NCBI GenBank assembly: GCA_907164885.2
Contig: OU015501.1
Location: 64,474,693 to 64,538,692, forward strand
Length of the DNA stretch: 64,000 nucleotides
From: Dolomedes plantarius
Taxonomy: Eukaryota > Arthropoda > Arachnida > Araneae > Dolomedidae
Reading direction: 5' to 3'
The notes under the pieces were generated by a model. That model was not told the origin of the DNA. It ran no database searches and saw only the letters and a list, made by a program, of their open reading frames with translations. Shown piece by piece: positions 33,701 through 46,490 of the stretch (position 1 is its first letter; every line of letters starts with the position of its first letter). A program made the translations under genes and the position numbers.

Positions 33701-36204
33701 AAAGTTTTGTTTTATAAACGAACTAGCTGAAAACCGGTACTTCGCTACGGAGTACAATCAAATTAAATACAACGGTCAATGTATGCAATTAATGCCAAAA
33801 CCAAAACCAAAAATATATTTATAATAAATACTACAATCAATGTATGCAATTGACGTAAAAATATATATATATATATTTATAAAAAAATCGTAAGGGATAT
33901 TTTTATACACAAAATAATATAGAAGAAAATATTCAATCTAATAGAACATACTAAAGAATATAGTACAGTTAATGTAGTACAGTTTGAGGAACTTATCTTT
34001 TACTGTATTTTAATATTTTTTTGGATAATATCCAATCGTCTGCCGCATTAGCAAGAAAAAAAAGACATTTCTTTTGTCTATTTCGTTGTCATGCACGTGA
34101 CGATAAATTACTTTAAAGTACCAGAAAAAGAAATCACGTGATCGGCATTTAATAAATTAAATTCTAAAAATTAATCTTTAAAAATTCCCCAAAAATCAGA
34201 AAATGGAGGTAAAGATTCGAAAAAAATTTCATTTTGAAGGACTTTTTATGATCTTTCTTGTGATATAAATTCTATAACTCTCAAATTATTATTTTAAATG
34301 TTTGTTTTTCTATTCTTTCCAATTAATCTTTCTCTATTATGAATTTCCCGATAATATTAACTGTTAAAGGCTAAGAAGTGCAAAAGAGTATAACTTTTAG
34401 AACATATAGTTGAAGTACAATATTAGACTGGTCATTTCTGTGTCTAGACGTCATTATAATCAAACATTCAGGATTACCTGTAGCCAAAGGACGAATTAAA
34501 CAGTCCACTTGAAAATCCACTCGCATATTTTGAACATATTTTACAGAAAAAATTGTTAAAAATTTCGTTACCACACATGAACATTGCATGATACTTCGAT
34601 GAGTTATATCAAGTTGAAATGATATTATTCTCTAAGTCCGTAGCGAATTAATTGCAAACTAAGGAATTGAAGATAATTCATTGCTAACTAATTGATTGAA
34701 ATTATCCACAAACTTCAATTGCTAACTAGTTAATTTAAAATAATCCTCAAACCGTAAAAATTTCATTAGTTCACATGTTACAGCGGAAAAAATATTGACA
34801 GTTATATGTCTCTTTGATTAATACAGTATAAAAGTCTGATACATCTATAGGATAATAATGTTGCATAAAAAGTATTTTCACATGCAATTTTGGGAAATAT
34901 CACTAATTTTAAAAGTACATAGAGCTAAGAATGAATCAGATTCTAAGACGAGACTGAAATCTCAGATAATTTTGAAAAACAATTTTTATAAGCTTTCTGT
35001 AATAATACTTACGTTCTGAATATGCAGTACTGGAATACGACTATTCAAAATAGATTACAGCAGTATTAGGTATGGAATATAAAAAAAATTTATTTTCCAC
35101 ACACATTCATCCAAATAAACATCAAAATAAATACAATAATTATATGTCTTTTGTTATATTATTTAATTAGGGATGACATTTTATTTGTGAATTTATTAAA
35201 AATGACAAATGAAGTGGAATCATTTCTGTCTGCATCAATAATCGTTTATAAAAAAACTTTAAAGATATTTTTCCCACACATTAATTTCTAGAAAAAGAAG
35301 TAAAACGATTATTTTAAAGCAATCATGTTAGGATACAATAGGAACTTTTAATTCATCCTAAACAAATGAATTCTTTTTTTTTCGGAACCACAAAGTTACA
35401 TGCATTTTGAAAGGTTTATGTTATTCTTCGAAAATATTTTTATTTTAAAGCATAAGGAACCTGCTAGGCGGAACCAGAAACGTTACCAGCATGAAAAAGG
35501 ACAATCAAAAACTTAAGCGAACAAAATTTACTCTTTTTCAACATTCCTCGTGGGGGCAAAAGAGTCATTTTGACTGAATGACTGAAAAAGCAAGAATAAT
35601 TCAGAGGACTATTTTGTGAAAGTTAAAATAGTTTCCACTTCTTATTTGCTAACATTGCAAAAAAGAAACAATCTTTTGAAACTATTGCTTATGGAGTTTT
35701 GTTTCCTAATTTCATAACTTTAAGTGCAATATAAAAATACTGCAATGATCGAAAACTTATGTACAATGCACAAGAAAATAAATTTAATCACTTATTTGCT
35801 CTCCGAAATGAAAGTTTTTAGTTGGATATATGAAGCGTTTTCTACCTTATTTTCACAATTATTTCACTCTGACTCAATTTGAAAAAAACGTATTTTTATC
35901 TAAAACTGCGAGTGTCTTATGACTAAACTAATGAAAAACTTAAATTTGTAAAGTATTTGGAATAGTTGATAGAGTTTCAACAACTTTATTTCTTCCAAAA
36001 TTCGTATGTTATACATTTGTTATTTCGCCAGTTCTATGACGCACTCATTGTATATTTGCATATTAGATTAATAAAATGTATTTCGAAAGCAGTTTAGGGC
36101 TCTTTACTATTTAATACAATCGCTAGATTATAATGTAAAAAATTCCTAAATCTTCAAATGTCTTTTGATAAAGACTTTGTGCACAAATTATGACAACGAT
36201 CGGT
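33701..36204. other. No gene seen, AT-rich
   Basis: The phrase AACGAACTAGCTGAAA at 33716 also occurs near 32382, so it may be the end of an unknown repeat. Otherwise no supported structure. Confidence 0.45.
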
Positions 36205-36460
36205 CAAGACCTGGAATTGAACCAGGGTCTATTGCACAGCGGCCTTGTGGTACAGCGCGCTGGCTTTCGATGTTGAGGGTGCTCGGATCGAATCCCGGCG
36301 TCGCGCTACTAAAATGCCTCCGTTTGTGTCGTCTCTTCATAGGGGGTAATGCTGGTTCGCCTATATGGTGCCCTCATAATAAAATGGCCTGCAAAAAATG
36401 TGGTATATTATAGGCGAATGTCTTCACGACAAGTGCCTCCGCATTGGTTAAAGAAAAAAA
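36205..36460 (+). repeat. tRNA-derived SINE, with a second T-arm fragment
   Basis: From 36239 the plus strand has a tRNA-like head: GCGGCCTTGTGGTACAGCGC for the A-box part and CGGATCGAATCCCG for the T arm. A body of about 150 nt follows, then an A-rich end near 36452-36460. Just upstream (36210-36226) the minus strand has a perfect T-arm hairpin, CCTGGTTCAATTCCAGG, from another tRNA-like sequence. Neither folds as a complete tRNA. Confidence 0.65.
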
Positions 36461-37555
36461 TCTGAATTATCCGAACTTTTTGTCGAGCTCACATTTTCCA
36501 AATTCGATTTTTCAAACATGGTTATTTGCCGTATACTTCCTAAGAGTCAATATTCTGCCTCCAAATTAAAAGAAAGTATAATAACAGCCACTACGAAAGC
36601 TTATATTTTAAATATAATAATTTTTCTTAGAGAATAAATTCCAGAAATCCTGATTCCTTTCTATTCCATTCCTCTCAGATTTTAATATAAGCTATCACTC
36701 ATAATGAAAGAGGTTTAGAAAAATTTAAAAAAAGATAAAGAAAATTTTGATCAACAACCCCTTCACCCCCTCTAAGACCTAAATATTATGTGTTATACTG
36801 TTATACTTTCAACAAAACACTCTTAGAATCTTATTTTCATTGAACTACTTTGTTTCTGTCTTACTTCAACGAATTTCAAGTGGATTTTAATTTAAAAGTT
36901 GCTCTTTTCAATTCTTACAGGAGTTTAAATTAACTGATTAATTCTTTCTAATGGTCATTTAGTTCATCGTTTCTTTGATTATATTCAGGATACCTTTAAA
37001 TGCATTGTATAAGTTATATTTCCTGGGAAATAGCTAAAAAAACCTATTTTATATATCTGTGGCCCAATACATTTAGCCTGTATCACATGAAAGGACTACC
37101 ACTCCCACATCTTAAGTTGGGCAACTTCCTTTTGTCACATTTTGATTTACAGTCGACAGAAGAGAATCGAAAATGCTTTAATTTATAAATTGAAAAATAG
37201 ACGTCGAAAAGACAGCCGCAAATATCTGTTAAAGAAAATTACTTAGGTTAAAGAAAATTAATTAGGTGTCCTAAACATATATATTATGGGACTACCTCTT
37301 TCTTATTTTTTCTCTGCGTTGAACGTCTTCTTTACTATAAACTTCATCTTTAGCTTAGTACATATCTTTTTGTTCAGTTAAACTCCTTGCACAAAATCAA
37401 AAATTGCTTTCAACTAAAACTGAAAGTATAAAAATTGCTGTACATTCTTATATTTTATGACAAGTGAGTCAGAAATGAAAAAAATTACATAAAAGGTACC
37501 AACATCTGCAGTATTAATTACAATCTTTCAGAAAATACTAACATGGTAAATTTCA
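36461..37555. other. No feature seen, AT-rich
   Basis: No supported coding or repeat structure. Confidence 0.5.
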
Positions 37556-37565
37556 GTCTCTCTCT

Positions 37566-37639
<74 letters not shown>
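37556..37639. repeat. (CA)n(TA)n microsatellite
   Basis: Compound CT, CA and TA tract. Confidence 0.97.
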
Positions 37640-37643
<4 letters not shown>

Positions 37644-38059
37644 AAGCATTAATTGAGAATTTGTAGGGGGGCTTCAGGGTAGTTAATTTCGCGGCGTAAA
37701 ATGCCACTATTTTCATATCGTTTGTCGAAACGTGCCGCGAGTAGGGAATTTCCCTTTTTGAACGAACAAACAGAGAGTCTATTAATAGTATCAAACTTAG
37801 GCCGCGCCTCTGGGTCTATCTTCGGCACATATGTCACGCGCATGCGCTATAGCATTAAACGGTTTCAAACAATAGAGTTTTAACGCAGAGAGGGATAGAT
37901 TTCCAATTGGGTTGGTCACGCATCGCGAGGTTCGAGATGGTGGCTTGGCAGATAATTAATAGATTAAATCGGGGTAGGTTAACATTCAGAAATAAACTCT
38001 TAAGTGTATTTAATTTGTAGTTCTTTGCCACAGGCCTTTAATCACTGACTGCTATAACA
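37640..38059 (+). repeat. Possible solo LTR
   Basis: Starts TGTTAAGCATTAATTG and ends GACTGCTATAACA, with TGTTA/TAACA ends. It is distinctly G+C-richer than its flanks. An AATAAA signal lies near 37991. The left edge runs into (TA)n, so a target duplication could not be verified. Confidence 0.4.
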
Positions 38060-38140
38060 TTAATAATTATTTAGAATAGGTTAAGATGGAGTAACGTGAG
38101 ATAAGACGACATGATGAAGTGGGTAAGAATAAGCTCCATG

Positions 38141-38206
<66 letters not shown>
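38141..38206. repeat. (TA)n microsatellite
   Basis: TA array left of a TA-flanked MITE. Confidence 0.95.
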
Positions 38207-38207
<1 letters not shown>

Positions 38208-38208
38208 A

Positions 38209-38370
38209 CAACACTAGATTTGAGGCGGAACGCGCCGGAAAGGCGTTCCGGTACCTCTCTTTACGTTCCCCTTTTTATCAATAATTTGGAATACCCCCCC
38301 CCCACACACACACACACACACCCCTGAAGGTTACCGTTCCGGCACCTCTATTTCTAGAAATCTAGCACTG
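38209..38370. mobile_element. 162-bp TA-flanked MITE
   Basis: The ends are inverted: left CAACACTAGATTT, right read inward CAGTGCTAGATTT. TA lies on each side inside TA arrays. Both halves contain GGAACG/CCGGTACCTCT-like sequence. A C-run followed by (CA)n sits near the centre (38296-38321). Confidence 0.65.

Positions 38371-38423
<53 letters not shown>
38371..38423. repeat. (TA)n(TG)n microsatellite
   Basis: Dinucleotide tracts between the MITE and an LTR-like block. Confidence 0.97.
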
Positions 38424-38943
38424 TGTAATGCTAAAATATGGGGGAGGGTGATCGCGTGAACTTTAAATTGGGTTTTTGTTTAGGAAGAAATAAGAATTAT
38501 CAATTTAGGACTGGGAAATCACAATAATGGGAATAAATGCATCGCGGGGAAAATAATTTTAAGGTATTCGAATTTCGAAGATCCACATAGGGAATCTTAA
38601 AATAGAGTTATAGCCTTGACAGCTTCGCGCTAAGAAAATGCTCGATCATCAGTGGAACACGATATAAAGTCTATGTGATGTCACTCATAATTAATGAGCG
38701 TCATAACGCGTCAGTTGAAGCATGCGTAGTTAAGTAAAAGCTTGTGAACAAAAGATTTAATCTTCAGAGCCATGGTAGTTTAAAAAGGGAACGGACGTGT
38801 CGCCCTTGGGCGCACACAATTTAAACTGGGTTGGGCGTAGTTTTTAATAATTGGAGCTGGGAACTAAGGGTTTATTAATAAAGATCAGTGAATTAAGAAT
38901 GGTGTTATCTCTTTATCGTGTGAACTTCATTGACTGCATTACT
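38424..38943 (+). repeat. Possible LTR
   Basis: Starts TGTAATGCTAAAATATG and ends near GACTGCATTACT, giving TGTAATGC/GCATTAC inverted ends. An AATAAA lies near 38876 and a TATAAA near 38673. The sequence to about 39040 is similarly G+C-rich and might be the start of an internal region. No pol is present. Confidence 0.4.
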
Positions 38944-39050
38944 GGTAAGATTCTACAATTCCTAGCCACCGGACCACCGACTGCCAAGTGATTCTACGAG
39001 ATGTTCGGAATATAACGTTTTAAATTATGGGCGTGAAGAAACGCAATTGA

Positions 39051-39073
39051 CATATATATATTTACATATATTT

Positions 39074-39115
<42 letters not shown>
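39051..39115. repeat. (TA)n/(CA)n microsatellite
   Basis: Interrupted TA and CA tract. Confidence 0.93.
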
Positions 39116-39117
<2 letters not shown>

Positions 39118-40576
39118 TACCGTTGAAACGAGAGTAAGAGTAGAGCGACTCGAGTTGTTTCGTGTGACAAATTCCCATCCTATAGTCCTGAAAATTTAAC
39201 CACTGTAGTTGAAATTAGTTTTTCTGTTGCAGCGAATAATGCATACCTGTGATAGAAAGATCCCCCATAAAGTAAACCTATTTTATTAACTATAGAAATT
39301 TCAATTCTCTACCTCTTCGTACTTTCAAAAACATTAACAAACTGTCAGACTCTTTATGAAAATTAGATAAACACTGCATCACCATAAATATGCCATAAAT
39401 ATTTAAAATCTATTTTAGATGAAATGGAGATTATCTTAGCATTGCATTAGTTAAAAGTGAGTAAGTAAAAGTGTTAAGTAAAGTATTCTCTGATTGCATT
39501 ATGTTTATGAAAGTCTGATTTTTTTATTTATTGCCATGTTACAAATTTCTGTCAACAATTTAAAGTAATATGAGTTAAATACTCTTAATTTAATATTTGA
39601 AATATTTAATTCTCTTGATAAAACTCTTCTTTCAAAAATGTTTACTTTTATATTCAAAATTAACTTCAAAACCTTCATTCTGTCATACCACTTTGAGTGC
39701 GAAAAATGCTGTGAAGTAAATGTTTATTCATACGCTCAACTAGCTTAAAATTTTCACCAAAGAACATTTTTATTGGGAATAGCATATGCTTAAAAATTAA
39801 TTAAAAATTTTGTTCCGCTTTACGCTCTGTTAATTTGATTTTATCTAAGAAAAATAAATTACATTTTCTAATCTGCATTTCTTGTAAAACTTTGACTCCT
39901 TTAAAATTAATGGCTGTTTAATATTAAAGTTTAGCTGTATATTATATCCAATACGGTCTTTCAAGTTAATGAAACGTTGATTAGATGTGTGATACATTCA
40001 CTTTACTTTGATAATTATTTTTTTACCTGCAGAATGACCGGATGTTTCTCATAAGATGAAATGTATGAGAATAGTTTTCAGGTACTGTATTGGGAAAAAA
40101 TTTAAAGCGATAGGTACTAACTGCGCTTGAAGATAAAAAAGTATTTTAATATCGATAGAAAAGTCTACATATCATGTAAATTTTTATTCCTATTTAATTA
40201 CATACTCTACATCATTCGAGGACAAAATTGCTTTTTTCTTTGCTCCATTTAATGGAATTTTTCTTACATATTTAATAAGTAAACGTCCAATGTACTTGTA
40301 TATGATTCCTTAGTGTCAGTGCTTTATCATTTTCAAGAAATTAATTTGCATAAAAATTCTATTTCTGCAGTCTTAAATAGCATATGATAAAAAAAATGTT
40401 TTAACTCTAAATTAATTATGTTCAAAATAATCAAGTGACCTGTTACGTGACGCACTGTGCCATTTTTTAACAATTTAATTCTTGTTTTAAAAACAAAATG
40501 AAATTGCAGTAGTATTGCGTTTCGCATATGTTTCATACGCTGAATGAAAGACAATTTTTTGTTTTGCAGTTTAAAA
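39116..40576. other. No feature seen, AT-rich
   Basis: No supported coding or repeat structure. Confidence 0.5.
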
Positions 40577-41104
40577 GTGAATTCGGGTTCAGTTTTCAAG
40601 TGGCGATACCGCTCAAATTATTTTGATATTTGGTGGGCCTGATCCTTCCCGGGTCCGAAGCTTACTATCACTCTCTCAGTTTGTTCGTAAGAGCAAAACT
40701 AGATTTTTCCGTAACTCTAAAAAGCATCGAAGTATTTTTAAGTCAGCAAAAAAATCTTAAAACTTTGATTTCTCTGTACAAAAAGCTGCATGTATAAATA
40801 AGTTTTGAATTTTTGAGCCTATTTTTTTGGACTCTTTATTTCCAGGTAGCTATAAAAATGAATTCGGGTTCAGTTTTCAAGTCCCGAAACCGCTCAAATT
40901 ATTTTGATATTTCGTGGGCCTGATCCTTCTCTGGTCCGAAGCTTACTATCACTCTCTCAGTTTGTTCTTAAGAGCAAAACTAGATTTTTCCCGTAACTAT
41001 AAAAAGCATCGAAGTATTTTTAAGTCAACAAAAAATCTTAAAACTTTGATTTCTCTGTACAAAAAGGTGCATGTATATATATTTTTTGAATTTTCCAGGT
41101 ACGT
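40577..41104. repeat. 281-bp tandem duplication
   Basis: Two adjacent copies start GAATTCGGGTTCAGTTTTCA at 40579 and 40860. They share nearly all of about 230 bp, including CGAAGCTTACTATCACTCTC and CATCGAAGTATTTTTAAGTC. They differ by scattered substitutions and small indels, and the second copy is shorter at its end. No gene motif. Confidence 0.9.
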
Positions 41105-42768
41105 TCGATAGAGCTCAAAATTTTTCTAAATCATGCGATCACAAGCCTTTGGCCCATGCTTGGCCCGTCACACCTCCAATGTATATGCATAGAAAGAGTA
41201 ATGCATAAAAATATTAAGTAAATGAAGTATAACATTATATATATGCTACTTAAAGCTAAAGTTGTTTGTCTATTTCGAAGTAACATAATTTATGTGCCGT
41301 TTAAGAGTAATGTTTGCATGTAAAATGTTAACCTTTCTTCCACATAATTGTTGTGCAATGTTTTTATCGGGCTTTAAACATGTAACATAAAAATTGGTTG
41401 ATGCTGTGAATAAAGCACTATTCTGAGTTGAAATAGTTTTAGCATTTCAGCTTTATGACATCTGCTGCCACGAGCCAAGGAGTGGGATAGGTGATTGCAA
41501 AAAGTCTTATGTTTATTTCTAGATAATGATAAAGAAATGTTGTATATCTTCACCTCGTGTCATTTCAGGTGTCTGAAATTATTTTACCAAGTTTCAAGGA
41601 AAATGCTTATCAATTCATAAATTACATATGAGCATATGAAATTTTTGTTGAATGTTTATCTTAATAAGGAAATAGTATGTGACTTACACTTTAGTTTTAT
41701 TTTCAAATCAACATTCTTGCGATAAAACTTTTCTTCTGCTATTTCCTAAGTCTCCGAATGACGACTTAATTAAGTTCAAATATTTCAACTTCACGTCATT
41801 TGATACAAATAAACTGCATATGAAATTTGAGATAGACAGCAATCGTTTTATGGATTCTTTAAATATTTTCTATATTTTTCCTCTTATAGTTTTAAATCTG
41901 AAGTCGCATGCTTTTAGAAATTAATTTTAAATCGCTATTTTCCTAAAGTGTTTTTATTTAGATTTAAAATGGATAGCTATAAATTAATTAATTCAACGAG
42001 AAAATTCTCTCACACGGTAAATTCGATTTATTGTCTTCCAAGGTTAACGCGATCCAAATCTCTCCTTATCTGTCAGGAGAAACATAGCATGAAATTTCGC
42101 TCCATGGCAATTCATGCGTCATGTAAAGTGTCGCAGGAAATATAAAAATTAAATTCTTTAGATATGTGTTCAAAACCCGTAAAGCTGATAAGAATATAAA
42201 TTTTGTAATTTCATTTTGTAAACACTAAGTATAGACATCTATAGTAAAAATAAAATTTTAAATGGTATGTAGACGCTTGTAAAAAAGAATCCATTTTCAT
42301 TAAACAAAGAGGTAATACAATAATCGATTGACTTCTTACAGACGAAATCAGATAAGTGACTTTTTTTTATTTTCGATAAAGCTTTATCCGATAAATTTAT
42401 GGACCTGAGTAAATTTTATATAAAAAAATTGAGATCGTTAAATATTTCAATGTGTTACGCATATGTATTGCAAAGTTTTAATATTTTCTTACTGTTACAT
42501 AACTTTTTCAAACTTCTCGTATTTGACATTTTGCAAACTGTATGTAATGGATAACTGTTCCTTTTACGGTATTTACTCATACATAACATGCATATTTTCC
42601 CGGAAATCCTTAAGTATAAATAAAAATACGCAATAGTTACGAGTGCAAATAATGGCTAAAATTAAGGCTTTTTTATAAAATAAGCTGATACATTCAAGTA
42701 TCGGATGGGGGAAATGCTGTTAGTGGCATTTAAAATAACTAATTTTTTCTAGTCAAATTTATATGGTG
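41105..42768. other. No feature seen, AT-rich
   Basis: No supported coding or repeat structure. Confidence 0.5.
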
Positions 42769-42822
42769 AATCTGACTAATATGACTAATATGACTAATCT
42801 GACTAATATGACTAATCTGAAA
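42769..42822. repeat. 9-bp minisatellite
   Basis: About six units of the form (A/C)TGACTAAT. Confidence 0.9.
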
Positions 42823-42962
42823 ACAGCAATTTTTATTACTCTGTTGAGGTTTTAATATTTACAGCATTACATGATTTCGGGCCTAAGTGTAGAGAATACT
42901 TTCGGGAATGCTTTAAATTGGAGTATATATAAAGTTTAACAGTATATATAAAATTTCGAGTA

Positions 42963-43439
42963 CCGTAAAATCTCGACTATAATACGCACTTTTTTTTCAC
43001 ATTTTAGTCCGCAAAAATGAGTGTGCGTATTATACTCACGTACAAAAAAAAAGTAGTTTTAAACATTGGATAAACGAACGTACAGCAGCTGTAAGACATT
43101 GTCGCAACACGAGTGCATGCGCATCTGCACTCCGTGATTCATCCACCCGTTTAGTAAGCAGGTATTCCTTTTAAACAAAGGGAACTCACAGTTCGTATCG
43201 CCAAGTGAGGATGATGGTGATATAACGACGGCAACAATAATTATGACATGGACGCAACAGCAATATATGAGCTGTATTTCTGTGAAAGTGATTAAGACTG
43301 ATATCTTGACAGTAATGATTGTTTTGAATTAACAATTTAAGTTTTTTTCTTACCGAAATTGACATTTTCGTTTCTTTTTATTACAAATTTTATTTATGAT
43401 AATAAATATTTGTGCAATTTTTAAATAAAATATTGAAAA
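42963..43439. mobile_element. pogo/Tigger-type non-autonomous element, copy 2
   Basis: The left end CCGTAAAATCTCGACTATAA follows TA (42961-42962). The sequence then parallels copy 1 (22913-23640), including ACAGCAGCTGTAAGA and CATCCACCCGTTTA. It lacks about 150 bp of the centre of copy 1 and stops before the right terminus. Confidence 0.75.
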
Positions 43440-43938
43440 GTTCATTACGTTAATTTTCAATTCCTCATTTTCCTGGCTCTAATTTTCATACTTCCTAGCC
43501 TAGTCCTCACAAGAGAAGGCTTCATGGATATGTAAATTTCGAAGTATAATGAAGCCTAAAGAATCGAAATAAAATCCTTGCGTCGACAGAGTAATTATGC
43601 AAAGGAACTGTCCTCAAGAGGAAGGAATCAGGGTTCTTCAAAACCATTTTAGTGCGGATAAGAGATGTATTTACCCTTTAGTGCCGTTAGAAATTAGCTT
43701 TATAAAATATATTACTTTGAGGTGGAAAATTTCTGAATTTCCAGTAGGTTCTAATGACATCAGGTTACCTTATTAAAGTGATGTCCGGTTAAAATTCTTA
43801 TTATTTTGTATTTTGTTAATCCCACCTTTTATAGTACGCTCAAGTAGAGATGTAGAACAGTTATTGCAAGTCATTTTAATAGTAGTTTAATTTCTTAACA
43901 TGTATAGAGTATTTAGCTCACTTCTACCCAGACTTGGG
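43440..43938. other. No feature seen
   Basis: AT-rich, no supported structure. Confidence 0.45.
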
Positions 43939-44350
43939 TGTACATAATTTGAAGTGGCACTCTATTTGAATTTGAAACAAACACAGTTTATACATGAAAC
44001 AATGTTTATTGAATTCGTTGCACATATATAATTGGCTTTTACAGCAATAAGCATACGTACTACTTGTACGGAATATATATATTATCATTCAATAGAAATA
44101 CACATTTCGAATACTCACAACCCAGCAGAGAGTCAAACCAGCAGTGCTGCCACGTAAACTTTGGGCCTGCTAAGCACTAGCGCAAGATAACACATTTTCA
44201 ACCTTAACAACAACTTTTTTTTATTAATGACGCTGCGTGGTATTTATACTAAGCGCGTATGCCGAAATTAGCATATCTAAAGCAGCTTCTTTAATTCATT
44301 CACTCAAAAGTTCGATTCTTCTGAATCGAATCTTGTGTATACCTTACACA
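43939..44350 (-). repeat. Possible solo LTR, minus strand
   Basis: The plus strand has TGTACATAA at the left and ATACCTTACA at the right. On the minus strand a TATAAATA box (near 44240) precedes an AATAAA signal (near 44005) by about 230 bp, as in an LTR. No clear target duplication. Confidence 0.3.
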
Positions 44351-45930
44351 TGGTCACCATTGTAACTTCATTAGGATTGAAATTTATATTTCTACTTAAG
44401 TTTGGTCAATTTTCTTTAATACTGCAATTTAGGCTATTTTGGTCACACACATATTTCCATGCTAATAGATTCCTACAATTCTCCTGATTTTAAGCGAATC
44501 AGATAAAACTTTTTTCAATTTTATTCATTTATTTTCATTCGTTGAATTCAAGTAAGTTAATAAAGAAGCTTAATAGGTCCATCTCAGAGTTTCATAACAG
44601 CAAAGTACAGTACAATGTTTAAACGTGCTACTTCAGAAAGCTGGATGTCTCGAGACCGACTCCTAGTTTGATCAATTGTTTTCAAAAGGTGCAAGACAGA
44701 ATGTCAGAAAGTGGTATAGATCTAAATAATTATAGCGGCAGCCAACGAGATAAAGGAATTTTAACCGGAGGTTACGGGACAGTTGTCAGAAAGATAGCAG
44801 TTCTTTGGTGACGCTCGTAACGCAGCTCGTTGATGTTTATGTAAAGCACGCTGCTGTGTAAAGCGAGAGTTCTAAAATCACATTCCTGATCAGGGCAGTA
44901 GATTTTGAAATGCAAAATAGTCGTCATTATGAGTTAGTTCTGACAATCAAGGACTTCATTTACGGATATCTACAGCACGAAAAGTATCCCAAATTACATA
45001 AAACATGACACACTGTTTCTAAGATAACCATTAATTAAGTATAGCTCTCTTTTGTAGCATAATGGCATTGAATAGTTTGTCCTTTGTCAAACGCGGTTAT
45101 TTCATTTAGTAATTCTAATATAGGAGTGTTTTTATAAATATCAAGAGAAGTTGAATCGTACCACTGGGAGCCTTGTATTATTATCGTATTTAAAGATCTA
45201 CAAAGCCAAAATTGTGGCTTTGCAGCTTAAATTAACAATGCTTTGTACATTAAACTGTATTTTCATATAAATCCTACCACGATACTGGTGATGCATTTAT
45301 CAACCGAACAAAATCTATTATAATAAATTGGTTGAGTCGAATGTGTCTTTTATAGACAATGCTAATCAATGGATGTATAAATAAACGCAAATTAATCAAT
45401 ATTTGTAAACAAAGGGAAATTGCTCCTAATTTGAAGAAAAAGTTCTAAAATGTCTGTTTTCCTCTATTATTAAATAATCTAAACAGTGGTTTTCCTCAGA
45501 TTCTATAAAGTTAAAACAGATCAACTCTTTATTAAGTTACATGGGTACCTTTATGCTTATCATCTAAGAAACAGTTCTAAGGAACATTTCTTCCAATGCA
45601 ACTCTAGCCATTTTACTCAAAACTTATATTAAATGCAAAATATGACATATAACTATATTCCCCTTTTCTCCTGATAGAAATCCCTTTATAGAAGATGGTT
45701 TTTTATGCCATGCGTTCTTATTCGTAGGAATATACGAATAAGAAATGAATACTTTAGGAATAATACAAATTAATGAGACTGTAAATAGACAGATAACGAA
45801 AATATTTTTGCATGATAGTGACTACAAATAATGGATGAGAAAGCAGGATATCTAATTTTCAACTTAGAGGAAATAACTTTCATAATATGATTCATTTCCG
45901 TCATCATCTTCTGTTGAAGTGCTATATAGG
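44351..45930. other. No gene seen; one hairpin
   Basis: AT-rich. A perfect 12-bp hairpin (TTCTTATTCGTA with its complement, 6-nt loop) lies at 45715-45744. Confidence 0.45.
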
Positions 45931-46490
45931 TGTGAAGTTCCCTGTTTCCTTTATCCTTAAGGTAATGAATATACTAAACAATGAAATCAACATTAACAAG
46001 ATCCGACGAGGTTTTCTACACTAAACTATTTATTAAAACACAATTAGACTACATAAATACCGTACTGAATTGCTAGAGGCAACGGGGAATTATCTATCGC
46101 GTGTGTTAATCCCGGAAGTTATATTACAGAAACCCTACCTGAATTCAGCCACGTCACTGCTTGTACATACTCCACACTAACCTTTCTGTCTTTACTTTAT
46201 CACCAGGTCGCAGGAACGATAGCTAACTTCAAAACGCCTTAGGTAAACTTGGTAATTTCCGGCTGCTGTATGGCAAAGTGATCTTCACTCCAATTGTTTT
46301 TCATTCACCGCTCACCTCCGTCCGACCTCGCCTCGTGGTGTTTTCATTCTCACTCTCAAGCGTGTACGCTACCCATGGGGACTCCCGTCTAGTAGAAAAG
46401 CGCCGCTTATTTGCATAAGGCGCTTCTTCATCTTCTTCAAATGGAGATTTATTTAAACCAGGGGGGTTAATTTTGCTTCTATACCTCACA
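45931..46490 (-). repeat. Possible LTR, minus strand
   Basis: Left edge TGTGAAGTTCCC and right edge ATACCTCACA give TGTGA/TCACA ends over 560 bp. On the minus strand a TTTAAATA box near 46450 precedes an AATAAA near 46030. The right third is markedly G+C-rich. A 62-codon minus frame there (46301-46489) has no known motif. Confidence 0.3.

Noticed and set aside
36205..36300. Possible tRNA gene pair
   Set aside because: Neither half folds into a complete cloverleaf. The T arms are good, but the acceptor stems do not pair.
42769..42822. CRISPR-like array
   Set aside because: Units are 9 bp and contiguous without spacers, so it is a minisatellite in a eukaryotic context.
44110..44190. tRNA-like sequence on the minus strand (GGTTTGACTC near a B-box position)
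   Set aside because: No convincing A box or pairing, and the stretch fits better inside an LTR-like block.
46301..46489. 62-codon charged minus-strand frame, possible small gene
   Set aside because: No start context, homologous motif or splice evidence. It lies in an LTR-like G+C-rich block.
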